Shown one piece after another: positions 43,330 through 54,131 of a stretch of DNA of 64,000 bases. The translations under genes and the position numbers were made by a program. The DNA comes from Linum tenue (Eukaryota; Streptophyta; Magnoliopsida; Malpighiales; Linaceae). Under the pieces are notes generated by a model that worked only from the letters and a program-made list of their open reading frames with translations, did no database searches and was not told the DNA's origin. Location of the stretch: NCBI GenBank assembly GCA_946122785.1, contig CAMGYJ010000010.1, positions 9,523,467 through 9,587,466 of the forward strand, written 5' to 3'. The first letter of the stretch is position 1, and each line of letters opens with the position of its first letter.

Positions 43330-45362
43330 CACCTTTGGCCCCAGTACTAGACGAGAAAATCAACCAGACTGCCCAACTCTTGGCTTGGGAGAGAGATTTG
43401 AGGGAAGCAAGGGAAAGACCAACAGATTGGGGTAAACCACACGTTGAACTCGAAGGAGAAGTCGAAGTTGAGGAGGAAGTTGAATCGGAAGAAGAGGTTG
43501 AAGTTGAGAACCTTGATATGGGGATGAAGAAAATCACATAGATGGTGAACCGAGGACGATGGGCTATTACATGGCCCACGGGCGCGAATATTCAATCAAG
43601 CATCTTGCATCCACTCGTTGCCGTCAACAACTTTGAGATAAAGCTCGGCTTCATTACAATGATCCAGAACAACATGCAATCTATGAACTAGAGAATGAAT
43701 CTCCACGAGAGAATGTCAAGAGGTTTCTGGAGTTAGCGGGAGGATTGAAGATCAATGGTGTACCCGAAGAGGCCATTAGGTTGAGGCTTTTCCCCTACTC
43801 TCTAAGTGGAAGAGCACAATAATGGTTGAACAACAAGACACCACTTTCGATAACTTTGTGGGAAGATTTGCTCAACAAGTTCATGAACCGGTTTTGTCCA
43901 CCTTTCAAAAGGCGAAATACCGAAAAAATATCACTCACTTTTCCAAGAGGGGGATGAGAATTTGAGGGATGCTTGGGAGCGATACTCTGACCTTTTCTCC
44001 AGTGTCCACACCACGGGTTCGAAGAGCAGTTCCGGATCGAGACCTTTTACGACAATCTCCATTTAGAAGATCGCATTCTCATTGATTCATTGTGTGAAGG
44101 GAACATGCTCAAAAAGACTTCATCTGAGATGACTGTATTATTTGAGGATATGGTCGCTAAGGGCTATGGTTGGTGGTTGCCAAGGCGTGGGAGGAGGACA
44201 CGAGAGAAGGGAGTACACTACACGGAGGCAGATCCTCCACTTACAGAGAAGACTGATGAGTTGATCACGATGCTCATACATGACAGGAGCAAGGGAAGAA
44301 GCCGGTTATGGTTTGTGATTGGTGTTCAAGTCCCAACCATGAGATTGCAGAGTGCCAACTTATGAAGGAAGCGAGAACTTCGAAGGAGCAAGTGAGCTTC
44401 ATTTTTTTTTTGGTACTCCGTGAGCTTCATTTCTAATGTTAAGGGAATCAACAACACCAACCCTTATAGCAACACTTACAATTGGGGTTGGCGCAATCAT
44501 CCAAACTTTGCATGGTCTTCACCAACCTATCCAAGACCACCCGGTTTTCAAGGACCAAAAGGGAACTATCAACCAAGGCCTCCTTTCATTCAACAAAGAT
44601 CACAATTTCAAGGCTCAAACTTTCAGCAACAATTTCAACCACAAGGTAAACAAGGGTTTAAACAACAGCTCGATAAGGTTTCAAAACCTGAAGACCTAGT
44701 CACCATATTTATGAGTACAAGTTCTCCAAAGTTCAAGAAAATTGAGCAATTCATGGAAATCGCAACAAACAAGTTCACTTCAATTGGGGCGGGTCTAAGA
44801 AGTCATCAAGTGAGCCTTCAAACATTGGAGACTCAATTTGGCAATCTTGTCGGGATCCTCACCGAGAGACCACAATGAGTTTTGTCTTCCCAAACCGTTG
44901 CTAACCCTAAGGATCCAAGAGCCGAGGTGAATGTTATTCTATTAAGAAGTGGGAAGGTAACTCAAGATGTTGCGACTAAAGAGGTAAATGAAAAAGAGGA
45001 AGCCCCTCAGAAGGTCCATGAACAAGAACCTTCAAAAGGAAAAGGTGAAGAGGCTAAGAAGGCACCGCCGACGCGACCTCTAGTGGTTGAGTACAATCCT
45101 CCACTCCCTCTTCCTACAAGAGTACAAAAGGACTGTTTGGAGGCGGAGTGTGACAACTTTATGGAGATTCTCGTGAATCTCAATGTCACGATTCCTTTCT
45201 TGGAAGCAATGGCGTATATTCTGAGGTACGTGAAGTTCCTCAAGGGGCTTTTTGCTAAGAAGCAGAAATTTGAAGACCTCGCCTCAGTCACTTGGGGCGA
45301 GGAGTGCTCCGCCATCATCCAAAACAAGTTGCCCAAGAAGAAACAAGATTTAGGTAGCTTCA
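43330..45362 (+). pseudogene. gypsy gag polyprotein, broken
   Basis: Gag core region: recognisable around 43,690-43,830 (ENVKRFLELAGGLKINGVPEE, partly frameshifted), zinc knuckle CDWCSSPNHEIAEC at about 44,310-44,355 (C-x2-C-x4-H-x4-C), then a Pro/Gln-rich stretch at 44,440-44,660. An in-frame TGA at 44,876-44,878 separates two frames that belong together. Several further stops and shifts lie before 44,300. The 3' part (44,882-45,362) leads into the protease and is cut by the CACTA element after GSFT. Confidence 0.8.
44392..44432. repeat. 13-bp direct repeat around a 15-bp T-rich insertion in gag
   Basis: GTGAGCTTCATTT occurs at 44,392-44,404 and 44,420-44,432 with TTTTTTT and GGTACTCC between. 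It breaks the gag frame. Confidence 0.85.
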
Positions 45363-45789
45363 CTACACTACAGGAAAACGATCCTTTAATCACGGGGCAT
45401 CCCGTGTTTGAAAGGGTGTTTCCTGTGTTTAATACTGTTAGTCATGGAAAAATTACCGTAATATATACCTCTGTGTCTAATTGTAAAGGTCACGAAAAAT
45501 TTGCACCATGACTAGTTATAAATCGTCATGGTATAATTTCCCACGATAATTTGTACCATATTCATCACGGTGCAAATTTTAGCACACATAAAAAAGTAAT
45601 TTAGAGACGGGATGTCCATCTTTTGAACACAGTATCTACCGTGACAAAATAGATTCCCATGACTAGATGACAATCATTAGTCAGTGTATTTTGGTTGGTT
45701 TTCCCGTGTTTAGATACTAGCAATTGGTCACGGTATTTTTCTATGACTAATTATGAATCACTAACCACAATATTTTCTCATGTTTCTTA

Positions 45790-47350
45790 AGATCTCATAT
45801 ATTAATATATAATTGAAAATATCAAGTTTTATAGCATGAAATTCTATCATTATTAAAAATACAATTTTTTCAAATACATTTATTGATCAATGCTATGAAC
45901 ATATAATTGAAAAGACTAATTATTGTAGCATAAAAGTTTGGCGCTATAAAAATCAACTACAAATCCAATCAGTCATACGATTCTTTGGTCTATATTTCTA
46001 CAAGATTGAGTAGCTGCAATATCCATAACTCCGGAATCTTCATGTCATTATAGTCCTGACAAAACATAGTAAGAAATTTAAAATTAGATGCAATATTTCA
46101 AAAACGGAAACTTGTCAAGTGGTAGGCAAAAACTATATCAAGAGGGAAGAATCATACTTTTAACTACTTAAAAACATGCAATCAAAAGAACTAATTCTTC
46201 TAGCATACAGTTTCATGAGGTGTTCTAGATTCTCTAGCCATAAAGGTTTCTCTTTGTTTTGATAATTGAAACAAAACAACAATGTCCATCTATATCATCT
46301 ACCATAAAAATATAAAGAAAAGAAGAGCAACTTGTTATGACGATGACCTTGTTGTTACCATAACAGGAGCACAACAAATATACTTCAAATGCAGCATAAA
46401 AATCTTGTCTTTATCAAAACATATGAAAAAAACAGACTTTTTTTTTGCATGTTCGGTTTAAACAAGCAAAACTATCTCAAAACTATCTTGAGCAAGGACT
46501 ATGTTATGAACCTCAAAATTCTTCATTGGACCAAACTAAAATTCAACAAACTGCCCTTTGATGAATCATAGAACAAGACTAGAGTTTCCAGTAACAAGGT
46601 GGCGAAGAAGAACCTAAATCACATTAAAGTTCAGTTATGATACATATTATGATTCAAACTTTGAATAGGACACATGGTAACCTACTGCTTCTAGTGCTGC
46701 TAGTTGTAATGTTTCTGATGTTGTTACAGTTGTAGTTAACCCAACAAAACCTGCCAAATAAACCAGAAAGTTGTAGTAAACGAAAAAAATTGCAAGAACT
46801 TAGTACATGGTATAGACTTGCATTGGTTGCTGTTAGGGACACATTGGTCATTCAAAGTTCAATTAGAACAGTAACATATTGTTTCAACTGTTGCTACTAC
46901 AACTTCTACTGCTGGTGGTTGTACAAATTCTCTTGCTGCTACTGCTAGTTATTGCTATGTTGCAATTATTATTGTTGCTGATATTGCTATTCTCTAACTA
47001 ACACTAGCAACACATTGATAATAGAATATATGAACAGAAAAAGCTGAAATCTTAAGTCTTTTGGAAATTAAACGTTCGAGATTTAGGATTGACTTGCTTT
47101 GAGATTTTTTTTTGGTTTTTATGTTCTTTTTGAAGAATAGCATTTCATCAAGAGGGATACAGACAACACTGAACTATTTTCCTATTGACTAAGAGCAAGA
47201 AAGAATAAGAGCATGCATCATTAACTGAAAACACTTTAAGCTCGTGTGTCAAGCCATATACTCAAGAGGCATTCCATGCCATTCAATGGAGTACATACAC
47301 ACCTCTCAAAATTTGATGTATTCATTCACATTATCATATCAAGTGGCATT
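45790..47350. other. CACTA interior, AT-rich, no gene seen
   Basis: AT-rich, with GCT/GTT-rich low-complexity stretches near 46,900-46,990. No transposase or other domain recognised. Confidence 0.5.
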
Positions 47351-47399
47351 ATTCAAACTCTGGAATTGGCTGATTCATAATGAAATAAATTAGCACTAT

Positions 47400-49212
47400 T
47401 ATACAACATACCTTGATCTTCTGAAACTGGTCGAGGAGATGATTTCAATCCTACTAATTTACAATACACTGCATATCAGAAACACTTGTCCTCAAGACAA
47501 AACATAGGAGAAACACAAAATTCACATAATAAGAACACTTGTCCAACTACAATGTCACAGTTGGACATAAATGAAAGCAAATAGCATATACCAGCCATCT
47601 CAACAGCTAGCATATACCAAAATCGAGATACCCACAAAACATAAACAACCATGGCTTGACTAAGGCATATAATCACTAAGAATCAAATGGAAACATAAGC
47701 TTCCCCTCGCCCTCGAACTTTGAGATCTGCTACATGCATCTTATATTCATTCAACTCCCCAAGCTGAACCAAAGTCATACATGAATCAAATCGGAGGTAA
47801 TAGACTAGTTCTCCGAGCAACAAAATGGGAAGAAAGGGATATACCAAGGAATTCCAGTCGAGTCCATTGTTTAATGACAAAGATACTAACATACATTCTC
47901 CTTCAGAAAGCTGGTATGGATATATCCAGGATCTTGCATCCCACTATTCTTGCAGGGGCACCTGATGGATTAACTGAAAGTAAAAGCCTACTGTGAAGTC
48001 ATCGTCAAAGTACCCCATTTCAAGAATTAGTTTTGAAGAAGGAACTGCAGAAAAAAGGGTTATCAATGACTCACCACATGGTTCTTTGACCAAAAGTCAG
48101 GGTCTCGGCAGTTAAACATTGGGAGGACAGTCATCTTCATCCCCCCTAGGCACCTCCATTCAACAAACGGTTCTACTTCACTAATTACATACCTGCTTGT
48201 CCACATTACAGTCATCTGTTGCATCCAACATATAAAAGCACATAACAAAGATAAAAAAAATTGAGCGGTTGAGGAAAGAGGAGGATTGCTTTTCCTTCAT
48301 TTCGCCAGACAAGGGTAGACTGGTGTGTTTGGATTGGAGGACGTCACCCTATTTGAGACTGCAAGCAGCTTTGGCTGTTGAAGAAGAAGAAATCAGAACA
48401 AGATCTCAGACTTATACACAAGGCCAAACTAAGCTGGATGGTTCATGGATCATACATTAAACGCACCACCAGTGAATAGAGCAAAGGGGAAGTGTGATCT
48501 GATGCAAGATATAGAGCATACCTTGAACTTGGTTTATTTGAGTATGGGAGCATCAATGGTGGCTTTCAATTGGACGATTACTAAAACCCGAATAAGGGAA
48601 ACCCCCATAATAAGCAGCACACAGAAACATAGTCAAATGGGAGAAAAAGGAAAAGCGAAGAGCTCTGATAAGTTCGTAAATGACAACGGGTTACCTTTTC
48701 ATCGAGCAGGCAAACCTAACCACATGATCATTTTAAAGCAGACTCTGCTGAAGAGAAACGAAACAACTAGTTAGTAAAGTCATACGTGCGATAGCTCAAA
48801 ACCCCCAATTGACCCAAAACAAAAACCCTAATTTTCGATTAACAAAAACAGTTAATCAAATGTGAAAGCTGAAATTGAGTATCAAAAGATGTTAGAAATC
48901 ATTGTTGGGATCAAATTCATGTTCAATTGGAAGGAGAAAGGTTTAATTTGGAAAGAACTAAAAATATGCAATTTGATCAGTTACAGAATGAAATCGAAAC
49001 CAAACCATCCCAATCTTCAGAAATATAAAGAGGAGTGAAAATCAACCTTTGATACCCATCGAGAAGAAGGGTTTGAGAATGGAAGAGGACAATGATTGTA
49101 ACTTGTCCCACAGAGAAGGGGCACTGAGTCAAAGGTTGTCGCTTGTGCAAGGCGGAGGCGATGGAAACTTGGATTTTAGAGGGCAGGGGTTGTGCGTGAG
49201 TGTATTAATGGT
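47400..49212 (-). other. exon-like islands in CACTA (possible captured gene fragment)
   Basis: On the minus strand several short open pieces are bordered by plausible splice signals: a leader with ATGGGTATCAAAG|GTTGAT near 49,060; CTTCAG|CAGAG to AAAAG|GTAACC near 48,745-48,695; CAACAG|ATGACTG to AAGCAG|GTATGT near 48,213-48,190; and a stretch with FNCRDPDFWSKNH followed by GTGAGTC near 48,060. I do not recognise the protein, and the pieces do not join into one clear frame by eye. Confidence 0.35.
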
Positions 49213-49217
49213 TGGGT

Positions 49218-50164
49218 TAATACGCCCCTGGGGGTGTATGTTATCAAAGTAACGCAGCAACGACTCAATCGAAGAATCGATTGAGCTCGAATCAAGAACG
49301 AAGCGCTCTTAATACGATCTTGGGATAAAACGGAACCAACGGACAATTCCACACCTGGGGAAAGCTCGTATGATATAAAAGGGTAGCTGCTCGACCACGA
49401 TTGAAGAGGATATTCAATCGATACAAAGCTCACAAGCTTGGAATCCACCAAACTCAAACAAGTCGCAACTTGCACAAAAACCAAAAGGTTCTCAATTCGA
49501 TTAATCAAAGTCTGAATTTTACAACGTAATTAGAAAGCTTAAATAGGCCTAGCTAGGGTTACACACGTCCCATAAACTCCTAATTACAGTCTAATACGAA
49601 AAGGAATCAAAAACTACCAAAACAATGAAATCCTAACTAAACAAGAAAAGGAAAATCTGCCTTTAGCTCCAAGTAACCAAACAGCTTTGATGCCATCTTT
49701 GAGCCTCTCGATCAAAGCCTTCCCGGTAAGCTTCCAATCATCCAATGCCATGTCTTTGTACTAGAACATACCTACTTTCATGTGGTATAAGCTTCTGGAC
49801 TCGAATCTGATCCATGCTTCTGGAATGGAGCTCCAAAGTAGACTTCTTGAGCACAGTTTCTGCCTTAACCAAATTCTGGCAGTTTTCCAGTTTTGAGGTA
49901 GCAACTTTGAGACTTTGGAAAACAACCTTAATGACTTCTTCTTGAGCAACCAAGCATACCAAGGTGTAGATAATCACTCCATGTTCAATACAAGCCATTA
50001 AACTTGAATTTCCATTGAGCCAATTGAGAGAAACTTGCCTCCAAAATTGGCTACTTGAACACGGAAAATGACACTGACAGAAATGAATGTTCTTCAGGCA
50101 GCTTGAGCTTGCTTCTTCGTCAAGTAATTCCAACTTGTAGAGTGGCCTATTTGGGATCATATCA
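49218..50164 (-). repeat. 3' LTR
   Basis: 947 bp. On the minus strand it starts TGATATGATC and ends GTATTA rather than the usual CA. Confidence 0.93.
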
Positions 50165-50694
50165 GGCCCTCCCTCTTGAAAAAGTGTTGCCCTCAACACT
50201 TTGGCCTTTCTTTTCTCAAACCGTTCACAGAATTGATCCCAAATTGGATCGAAAGTGGGCTGCTCAAACTTGTTCTGCTGCAGAATTTCCTTACCCAGAA
50301 TCTTCAATTCGAAATTGGGGATTTCTTGTTCAAGCATCGTCTTGACTAATCGATTGCTCCTAGACCTTCCAAAAACCTCCAATAACGATTCTACATCGTT
50401 CTTTCGACTGGATTTGTGCCCAGTCTTTGCGACGAAATAAACATTCTTGGAGACGAGTTCCTGCATTTGCAGAAGAGCTTCTGCAGAACTGGGTATTTTG
50501 ATTTGCAGCTGTCGTGGCTTGATTCTAGGTAGGGAAGTTGTTCCAGGGTTAGTTTGTGATGTTTCTTCAGCATCGCTTCGCCTCGAATTGAGCTGGATGG
50601 TCCAACGCAAGGTATCTTGGTCGTCGTTCGTCGTCACAAGCAGAGATGCTTTTGGCAAAATCACATCTGCCATTTCGGGTTCGTTCTCCTCCAT
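50165..50694 (-). pseudogene. retrotransposon internal ORF 2 (unknown)
   Basis: A frame opening MEENEPEMADVILPKASLL at 50,694 runs through the interior and on into the 3' LTR. It contains a CERFEKRKAK stretch near the end of the interior. I recognise no catalytic domain; it may be a remnant of a longer polyprotein. Its ATG overlaps the stop of the protease frame. Confidence 0.5.
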
Positions 50695-51713
50695 TAAAGC
50701 TGCACTTGACGTTCCTGGGGTGGGGTCGTAGGAAACGTGTCGCCATCGGTGGGTGGTCTCGAATCATCCCCCTTAGCTCCCACCAATTCATTCTCTCTCA
50801 TGCTCTGCACATTCGTCGGAAGAACTGGAAGCGCTGCTGCTCGCGTCACTAAGTCGAGTCGCGCGTCGTTGGTCAGCTTCAGGCCTTCTCCTTGCTCTCC
50901 CATCCCTCCGGCAACATCCACGGACGCGTTTAAGGCCGAATCGTGCGCCGGCTTTGCTTCTACGACGTCGGCAGGACTGCCGACGATGGAACTCTGTTTC
51001 ACATCGGAAAAACAGAGGTCGTTGCTGGCTGTTGTTTCTGGCATGGGAAATTCCCTCTGGAGCTTTCGAAAGCTCAGAAAATTGAAGCCAATACTTCTTT
51101 GAATCCATAATTGAGCCCGAGGCTCCTTTCCCTCGTTTTGATTTTCATCTATTTGCTTCAAATCGCCATAAACTTCGGTGGGAGATAGAGGTTTCAGCGC
51201 TATCTTCTTACCGTGATGTTGGAATTTGTATCGATTGGTTCGACAATCATGAGAGACTTCGCGATCGAATTGCCACGGTCTTCCAAGCATTAGATGAACA
51301 CAATTCATCGGAACAACATCACAAATTACCTCGTCTTTGTAGCTGCCGAGTTGAAAACGAACTACCGCTTGCTTCGTCACATTAATCGTCCCGTGTTCAT
51401 TGATCCAGCTGAGTTGGTAAGGCTCAGGGTGTCTTTGGGTCGTCAATCCGAGCTTTTGGACGACGTATAGGCTTATAATGTTTGCACAAGAGCCTCCATT
51501 GATCATAAGCGACACCACTTTCCCCTCGATGAAGCATCGACTATGAAACAAATTGTCTCGTTGTTCGTCGGATTCTCGATGTTGAATTCGAGCTGCTGGT
51601 TGTTCCTCTTGGACACAAATTTGCATCTTCTTTGCCTCTACACTTCTCTCCATCATATCTCTGTGTAGAACCAAAATTTTCTTTCGAAGTTCTCGTACAA
51701 ACAGCAGCCGCAA
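50692..51713 (-). pseudogene. retropepsin-like (Ty3/gypsy) protein, active-site Asp replaced
   Basis: 339-residue frame. Residues about 50-170 match gypsy-type proteases: FHSRCFIEGKVVSLMINGGS, KLGL, HPEPYQLSWINEHG, YKDEVICDVVPM, and LMLGRPWQFDREVSHD. The active-site triplet region reads I-N-G-G-S where the family has I-D-G-G-S or similar, so the catalytic Asp appears to be Asn. The C-terminal 150 residues are low complexity. No gag zinc knuckle precedes it. Likely inactive; the element would depend on a related autonomous copy. Confidence 0.8.
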
Positions 51714-51805
51714 GAGACGAACAGGGGCTGCCCTGTTTTGAAGTTAAATTCTGCTTGTACCGAAACGATTGATTGCTTCTTCTCCTTCGCCCTAGTGTAG
51801 AACCA

Positions 51806-51818
51806 GGCTCTGATACCA
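51806..51818 (-). other. primer-binding site (initiator Met tRNA)
   Basis: Minus strand TGGTATCAGAGCC, two bases after the 5' LTR end. Confidence 0.9.
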
Positions 51819-51820
51819 CT

Positions 51821-52767
51821 TAATACGCCCCTGGGGGTGTATGTTATCAAAGTAACGCAGCAACGACTCAATCGAAGAATCGATTGAGCTCGAATCAAGA
51901 ACGAAGCGCTCTTAATACGATCTTGGGATAAAACGGAACCAACGGACAATTCCACACCTGGGGAAAGCTCGTATGGTATAAAAGGGTAGCTGCTCGACCA
52001 CGATTGAAGAGGATATTCAATCGATACAAAGCTCACAAGCTTGGAATCCACCAAACTCAAACAAGTCACAACTTGCACAAAAACCAAAAGGTTCTCAATT
52101 CGATTAATCAAAGTCTGAATTTTACAACGTAATTAGAAAGCTTAAATAGGCCTAGCTAGGGTTACACACGTCCCATAAACTCCTAATTACAGTCTAATAC
52201 GAAAAGGAATCAAAAACTACCAAAACAATGAAATCCTAACTAAACAAGAAAAGGAAAATCTGCCTTTAGCTCCAAGTAACCAAACAGCTTTGATGCCATC
52301 TTTGAGCCGCTCGATCAAAGCCTTCCCGGTAAGCTTCCAATCATCCAATGCCATGTCTTTGTACTAGAACATACCTACTTTCATGTGGTATAAGCTTCTG
52401 GACTCGAATCTGATCCATGCTTCTGGAATGGAGCTCCAAAGTAGGCTTCTTGAGCACAGTTTCTGCCTTAACCAAATTCTGGCAGTTTTCCAGTTTTGAG
52501 GTAGCAACTTTGAGACTTTGGAAAACAACCTTAATGACTTCTTCTTGAGCAACCAAGCATACCAAGGTGTAGATAATCACTCCATGTTCAATACAAGCCA
52601 TTAAACTTGAATTTCCATTGAGCCAATTGAGAGAAACTTGCCTCCAAAATTGGCTACTTGAACACGGAAAATGACACTGACAGAAATTAATGTTCTTCAG
52701 GCAGCTTGAGCTTGCTTCTTCGTCAAGTAATTCCAACTTGTAGAGTGGCTTATTTGGGATCATATCA
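51821..52767 (-). repeat. 5' LTR
   Basis: 947 bp, same length as the 3' LTR. It is followed on the plus strand by TGGGT of the target duplication. Confidence 0.93.
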
Positions 52768-52772
52768 TGGGT

Positions 52773-53442
52773 TGAGCAGAAAAGCAGAAAAAAGAAGTCG
52801 ACAGAGCTGTTAAGGAGAGAAAGGCAGAGCGGGTACCAGAAGCCAGAAGGGGAGGGTTATCGGGGAAGAAGGGGAACGACTATGCTTTCTTTTCCTATAC
52901 TTGAGTGTTTATCTTGCAAAAACAAATAGAGGAAAAGCTAAACTTTTAGAATTGTGGAGCCATTTTCTCGAGCCAAAATTTTGGGATCGCGGGAGATCCA
53001 AAATTTCAAGATTGGGGAGAGGGAAACAAGTGCGGGACATCTAAATTCCTACACGGAAATTTTTGGACAAAACCAATGGTCCCAATTCTTGAATTATCTA
53101 TTGAAAAGGGCGATAAAAAAAAATATATTCATTCTAAACTCCTTTTTTAGAATAATGAAGGAGCAAAACTTTATTCATTTGTGATATATTTTTCTTAATA
53201 ATTTTTTTTTTCACCTAAAATTTGAAAAGGTAAATTTGCATAGTATTCACGGTAATTAACCATGACTAACAATTAATCACGGGAAATGAAAAGTAAAAAA
53301 AAAAACACGTAAATTAATTTCCGTGATTAAAACTGTGTAACTAATTACAGGAACATTCCCTATGACTATTAGTGCACTTCTTAGTACGGAAAAATTTCTC
53401 GTGAATAAGATCCTGTGACTAGAAACATGTTTTCCTGTAGTG
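52773..53442. other. right arm of CACTA with subterminal repeats
   Basis: Contains TTCACGG, ATCACGGG and CCGTGATT phrases at 53,245-53,335 resembling those near 45,390-45,730. No gene. Confidence 0.6.
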
Positions 53443-53445
53443 CTA

Positions 53446-54131
53446 TCCCCCTTTGCATTGGAACATGTCATATAGATAAATCCTTGGCGGATTTAGGAGC
53501 AAGCATCAATGTCATGCCATATAATCTTTACAAGAAGTTAAACCTAGGTGAATTAAAACCCACTAGGTTGAGTGTTACTTTGGGTGACCGTTCTGTGATT
53601 AATCATAGAGGCATTATAGAGGACGTCGTAGTACGGGTGGGCACTTTTTATTATCCAATGAATTTCATTATCTGATGAATTTCATTATCCTTGATATTAG
53701 CAAAAATGCGGTATGTCCCTTATCCTAGGACGCCCCTTCCTTGCCACCGCCAAGGCTCTAATCGATGTTAATGAGTACACATTCATCTTGAGAGATGGTG
53801 AGGACCAAGTCACTTTTTCGATTGATCCTAAGGTTAACCATGATAATGTTAAAGGGATAGATTTGAATGGTGTGTTTGTTAGTGGAGGTGAGCATTCCAT
53901 GGCAAACCCCACCAGTGCTCCTTTTGCTTTTGGCAATGTGAAGCAAGGTCCTAAGGTGGGTACTAAGCCCGAAGGGAAGAAAAAGAATGATTGGCGTGAG
54001 AAAATGAACCGTGTTTTGACTCGAAGGAAGGAGAAGGGCAAGGCAAAGGCAAGTGGCCAAGAGAGCCACCATTCCGAGTTGGAGACTGGAGGTGATGAGC
54101 CTCGTCCCGAAGGTGCATCGGGTCCACTCTA
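53446..54131 (+). pseudogene. gypsy aspartic protease (continuation of gag-pro)
   Basis: Continues the frame broken at 45,362. It contains the active-site motif LADLGASINVMP (D-x-G-A form), then LGDRSV, and LILGRPFLATAKALID after a break. A 17-bp direct duplication at 53,658-53,691 shifts the frame between these parts. Downstream it becomes Lys-rich and ends; no reverse transcriptase follows, so the polymerase part of the element has been lost. Confidence 0.85.

Larger units (their letters stand above)
49218..52767 (-). mobile_element. LTR retrotransposon, non-autonomous, nested in CACTA; TSD TGGGT
   Basis: Two direct 947-bp LTRs (49,218-50,164 and 51,821-52,767) and a perfect 5-bp target duplication TGGGT (49,213-49,217 and 52,768-52,772). 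Read on the minus strand: the LTR begins TGATATGATC, the primer-binding site TGGTATCAGAGCC is at 51,818-51,806, and the polypurine tract AAGAGGGAGGGCC sits against the 3' LTR at about 50,165-50,177. By eye the two LTRs differ at about six positions, so insertion is recent. The interior is only about 1.65 kb and encodes a protease-like region, with no reverse transcriptase, RNase H or integrase. Confidence 0.95.
45366..53442. mobile_element. CACTA (CMC/EnSpm) transposon, non-autonomous, 8077 bp, TSD CTA
   Basis: Inverted ends CACTACAGGAAAAC are perfect over 14 bp at 45,366 and 53,442. The 3-bp target duplication CTA is present at 45,363-45,365 and 53,443-53,445. Subterminal regions repeat ATCACGG, GTCATGG and CCGTGA phrases, as expected for this superfamily. 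Removing the element restores the gag-protease frame of the host retrotransposon. No transposase seen. A 3550-bp LTR element sits inside; without it the CACTA would be about 4.5 kb. Confidence 0.95.
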
